Source: Parafilimonas sp.
GTDB lineage: Bacteria > Bacteroidota > Bacteroidia > Chitinophagales > Chitinophagaceae
DNA length: 15,952 nucleotides
Assembly: GCA_025927795.1 (NCBI GenBank)
Contig: JAICKT010000046.1
Location: forward strand, 1 to 15,952
Reading direction: 5' to 3'
Each line of letters begins with the position of its first letter. Within the stretch, counting starts at the first letter, position 1. The notes beneath the pieces are model-generated. The model searched no databases. It was not told the origin of the DNA and saw nothing but the letters and a program-made list of their open reading frames with translations. Positions 14,229 to 15,952 of the stretch are shown piece by piece. Made by a program: the position numbers and the translations under genes.

Positions 14229-14403
14229 AAAGGAAAGGTGTTTGTTATGCTTATTGAGAAAAATAAAATCGGGCAGCAGAAGAATTTATGCGGGCATTGG
14301 CACTGCATTAGCAGCTGGTGGCGCAGCTATCGTAAACAATGGAAATAATACACGAGGTGGGTTTAAATTGAAACTTTTTGATAGCGGTAATTTTGTTAAC
14401 TGA
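14229..14403 (+). pseudogene. Possible frameshifted micro-gene (Gly/Ala-rich)
   Basis: A purine-rich GGAAAGG (14232-14238) precedes ATG 14247, which opens MLIEK and then falls into an implausible Trp/Cys-rich frame. Removing one A from the run at 14259-14263 joins the ATG to a credible frame ending at TGA 14401-14403: KIKSGSRRIYAGIGTALAAG and onward, Gly/Ala-rich and then Asn-rich. Alternatively the intact frame starts at TTG 14254 (49 residues). It may be a decayed gene, a sequencing slip or chance. The remaining intergenic DNA (14097-14228) shows only a weak hairpin, cagcta/tagctg (14147-14162). Confidence 0.3.
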
Positions 14404-14412
14404 AAGATGATA

Positions 14413-15255
14413 TTATACTACAAGTTTTTTTACATAGGCAGAGGTAATTTCATTTTGTATAATGTCATTCATGCCTTCATGAGATTTAAGTTTTTCCGCT
14501 AAATTTTTCATTGCCTTAATAGCATACTTTAAAAAACCAGGACCAAGGCTTACTCTCGCAACACCCATTTTTTCTAAGTCCATTAACGCAGGAATACCGG
14601 GCATGATTATAATATTTACCGGCATCTCCAGTTGCTGTACAGTGGTGCCAATATCTTCAGCACTATTCATAGTGATGGGATAAAAACAATCTGCGCCTGC
14701 ATCTTTATATGCGAAACCTCTTTTTATTGTTTCTTCCAATTTATTATTTGCAGTAGTGCTACGCAAATAAACATCTGTTCGTGCATTTATAAAAACAGGC
14801 ACATTCATTTCCTCTGAAACTTTTTTAATCAGTTTTATTTTTTCGCACTGTACTTCAACCGGCAATAGAGTATTCGTTTTTTTATCTGTGTCTTCTATAT
14901 TAATGCCAACAACACCAGCTTCAATAATCTGCTGTATATTTTGTTTTAATTGTTGTTCATTGTGTGCATAGCCGCTTTCTATATCTGCTGTTACAGGTAT
15001 GTTTACTTTTTCTGCAATTCTTTTTAGAATTGCTAACAGTTCATTAAACGGAATATTTTCTCCATCATCATACCCATTTGCAAAAGCAACAGCAGCACTG
15101 GCAGTGGCAACAGCAGGATAGTCCATATCTTCTAACAACATGGCACCTAAACTATCCCAAATGTTTGGCAGAATAAGAAGTTTACCACAATGGTGCAGAT
15201 CATAAAAACGTTTGGCCTTTTCTTGCTGGTTTAAAATTTCTGTGGTCTGTTTCAT
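14413..15255 (-). CDS. Isocitrate lyase/PEP mutase-family enzyme
   Basis: TIM-barrel protein of 280 residues. Family landmarks are LPNIWDSLGAMLLE (29-42), the metal-binding TADIESGY (D91, E93), GINIEDTD (E121, D122) and FINARTD (R159, D161), and the GPGF end of the barrel near residue 238. The KRCGH-type catalytic Cys loop of isocitrate and methylisocitrate lyases is absent; the corresponding loop reads KKTNTLLP (125-132). It is therefore not a classical lyase and may act on another 2-oxo or phosphonate-like substrate, as in the broad PEP mutase/oxaloacetate hydrolase group. ATG at 15255 is the only good start. No phosphonate genes are nearby. Confidence 0.85.
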   Translation of the reverse strand: MKQTTEILNQQEKAKRFYDLHHCGKLLILPNIWDSLGAMLLEDMDYPAVATASAAVAFANGYDDGENIPFNELLAILKRIAEKVNIPVTADIESGYAHNEQQLKQNIQQIIEAGVVGINIEDTDKKTNTLLPVEVQCEKIKLIKKVSEEMNVPVFINARTDVYLRSTTANNKLEETIKRGFAYKDAGADCFYPITMNSAEDIGTTVQQLEMPVNIIIMPGIPALMDLEKMGVARVSLGPGFLKYAIKAMKNLAEKLKSHEGMNDIIQNEITSAYVKKLVV

Positions 15256-15320
15256 TACATGATATTAGTTGTTTTATACAATATATTTTTTCTTGTTGAT
15301 GAATATACTAAGAAACAACT

Positions 15321-15410
15321 TTACGGTTTTCTTTTTACAAACACCGAAACAAATAACCAGCAAACACCAAAGCAGAGCCATATTATTTTTGCATAAGAGA
15401 TTAAGTTCAT
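15321..15410 (-). CDS. Possible 29-residue single-helix membrane peptide
   Basis: A short frame starts MNLISYAKIIW and ends VKRKP: one hydrophobic helix (about residues 8-24) with a basic C-terminal tail, a plausible small membrane protein. It lies upstream of the PEP mutase-family gene on the same strand, 65 bp away. An 8-bp inverted repeat (agttgttt 15267-15274 / aaacaact 15313-15320) fills the gap and ends just before its stop. No promoter is clear; the frame could be chance. Confidence 0.3.
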   Translation of the reverse strand: MNLISYAKIIWLCFGVCWLFVSVFVKRKP

Positions 15411-15548
15411 GATATACGTTTTAATGCACGCAAGCTATTTGCAGTATAAAAAATGTGAAATAAAAAATCGGTTAAATAATGTAAATGGTAGGTGAAGAAA
15501 AAAGAAAGGCGGGCAAATTAATATTTGCTTTGAGTGTTTTTTAAAAAT

Positions 15549-15578
15549 AATTATGCGAATGCAAAACGTCGCATAATT
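15549..15578. repeat. Perfect 10-bp inverted repeat
   Basis: AATTATGCGA and TCGCATAATT are exact reverse complements separated by 10 bases. No T run follows on the plus strand; on the minus strand ATTTTTAAAAAA follows, a poor terminator tract. It could be an operator-like site or an RNA hairpin. Confidence 0.6.
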
Positions 15579-15613
15579 CAGGTTATGATAATTTCACTTG
15601 AGGCACATTGCCT

Positions 15614-15659
15614 GCACAAAAAGCCCGCACCACAGATTTTTCTTTGTGCGTTTTCTTTA
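15614..15659 (+). terminator. Possible plus-strand terminator
   Basis: Stem GCACAAA (15614-15620) / TTTGTGC (15643-15649), seven pairs with a 22-base loop, followed by GTTTTCTTTAA. The large loop makes it weak; the loop contains GCCCGC, complementary to GCGGGC at 15509-15514. Confidence 0.4.
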
Positions 15660-15952
15660 AACCATTTTTATAGTTTCTTCCTTTGATGTAAAATAATTTG
15701 GCGGAAAGGATTTACCCGGTTTTGCATACAGAATGTTTTTAATCAACCAAAAAAATTGACTGTAAATTTTTATTACGCCAAAGTTTTTAATACTAAAAAA
15801 TTAAAAATTTTTTAAAGAGATTACCACGAAAAATTCTTTCAATAACTAATTGCGATTTTATTAAAACGCAAAAGCTCACCAAAAATTCGTAAATAGCATT
15901 CCTATTTTATAAACAAAAATTTATTTAGTGAAAAACAAACTTCTAACATTAG

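Larger units (their letters stand above)
15411..15952. other. Terminal 542-bp intergenic region
   Basis: No protein gene seen. It contains an AT hairpin (15513-15528, gcaaat/atttgc), a perfect 10-bp inverted repeat (15549-15578), a small hairpin aggca/tgcct near 15601-15613, a terminator-like stem (15614-15655), and a bulged hairpin (15850-15871, ttgcg-a-tttt/aaaa-cgcaa). The stretch 15770-15840 is very A/T-rich, with homopolymer runs. Nothing identifies a named RNA family. Confidence 0.5.

Overview
The window looks like a chromosomal segment from an AT-rich member of the Bacteroidota, probably near the Chitinophagaceae. This rests on several signs: a Bacteroidota-type complex I operon with separate nuoC and nuoD, a Porin_10-type outer-membrane protein, a bbp2-type barrel next to an ammonium transporter, very few Shine-Dalgarno sequences, and recurrent TAnnTTTG-like -7 promoter elements. 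The taxonomic call is inference, made without any database search.

Layout. Positions 1-3846 (minus strand) hold the start of a respiratory complex I operon, transcribed nuoA-B-C-[small membrane ORF]-D-E-[lipoprotein, cut by the window edge]. Two things in it are not standard nuo genes: a 70-residue two-helix protein between nuoC and nuoD, whose 3' end is a diverged copy of the nuoC 3' end, and a lipoprotein whose ATG overlaps the nuoE stop. Positions 3941-6076 encode a large outer-membrane putative porin. Positions 6077-6587 have no protein gene but contain a promoter-like element and a strong minus-strand terminator about 200 bp apart, so they may hold a small RNA gene. Positions 6588-8252 hold dapF and a nucleoside phosphorylase as a two-gene minus-strand unit.

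The plus-strand half begins with tRNA-Cys(GCA) and its terminator (8354-8456), then a small four-helix membrane protein, an outer-membrane beta-barrel (bbp2/OmpL-like) and an ammonium transporter (Amt) closed by an intrinsic terminator. No PII gene lies beside amt. From 11.7 kb the region is looser and more accessory: a 57-residue membrane protein, a secreted protein built from exact 23-residue repeats, two unrecognised small proteins facing each other, a possible frameshifted micro-gene, an isocitrate lyase/PEP mutase-family enzyme, a possible 29-residue membrane peptide, and about 540 bp of non-coding DNA with a cluster of inverted repeats.

How it fits together: the core functions are NADH:quinone electron transfer, lysine/peptidoglycan precursor synthesis (DapF), nucleoside salvage, ammonium uptake across both membranes, and decoding of Cys codons. 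I found no phage, transposase, CRISPR or defence system. The most unusual signals are the nuoC tail duplication, the candidate small RNA, the 23-residue repeat protein and the structured 3' intergenic region.
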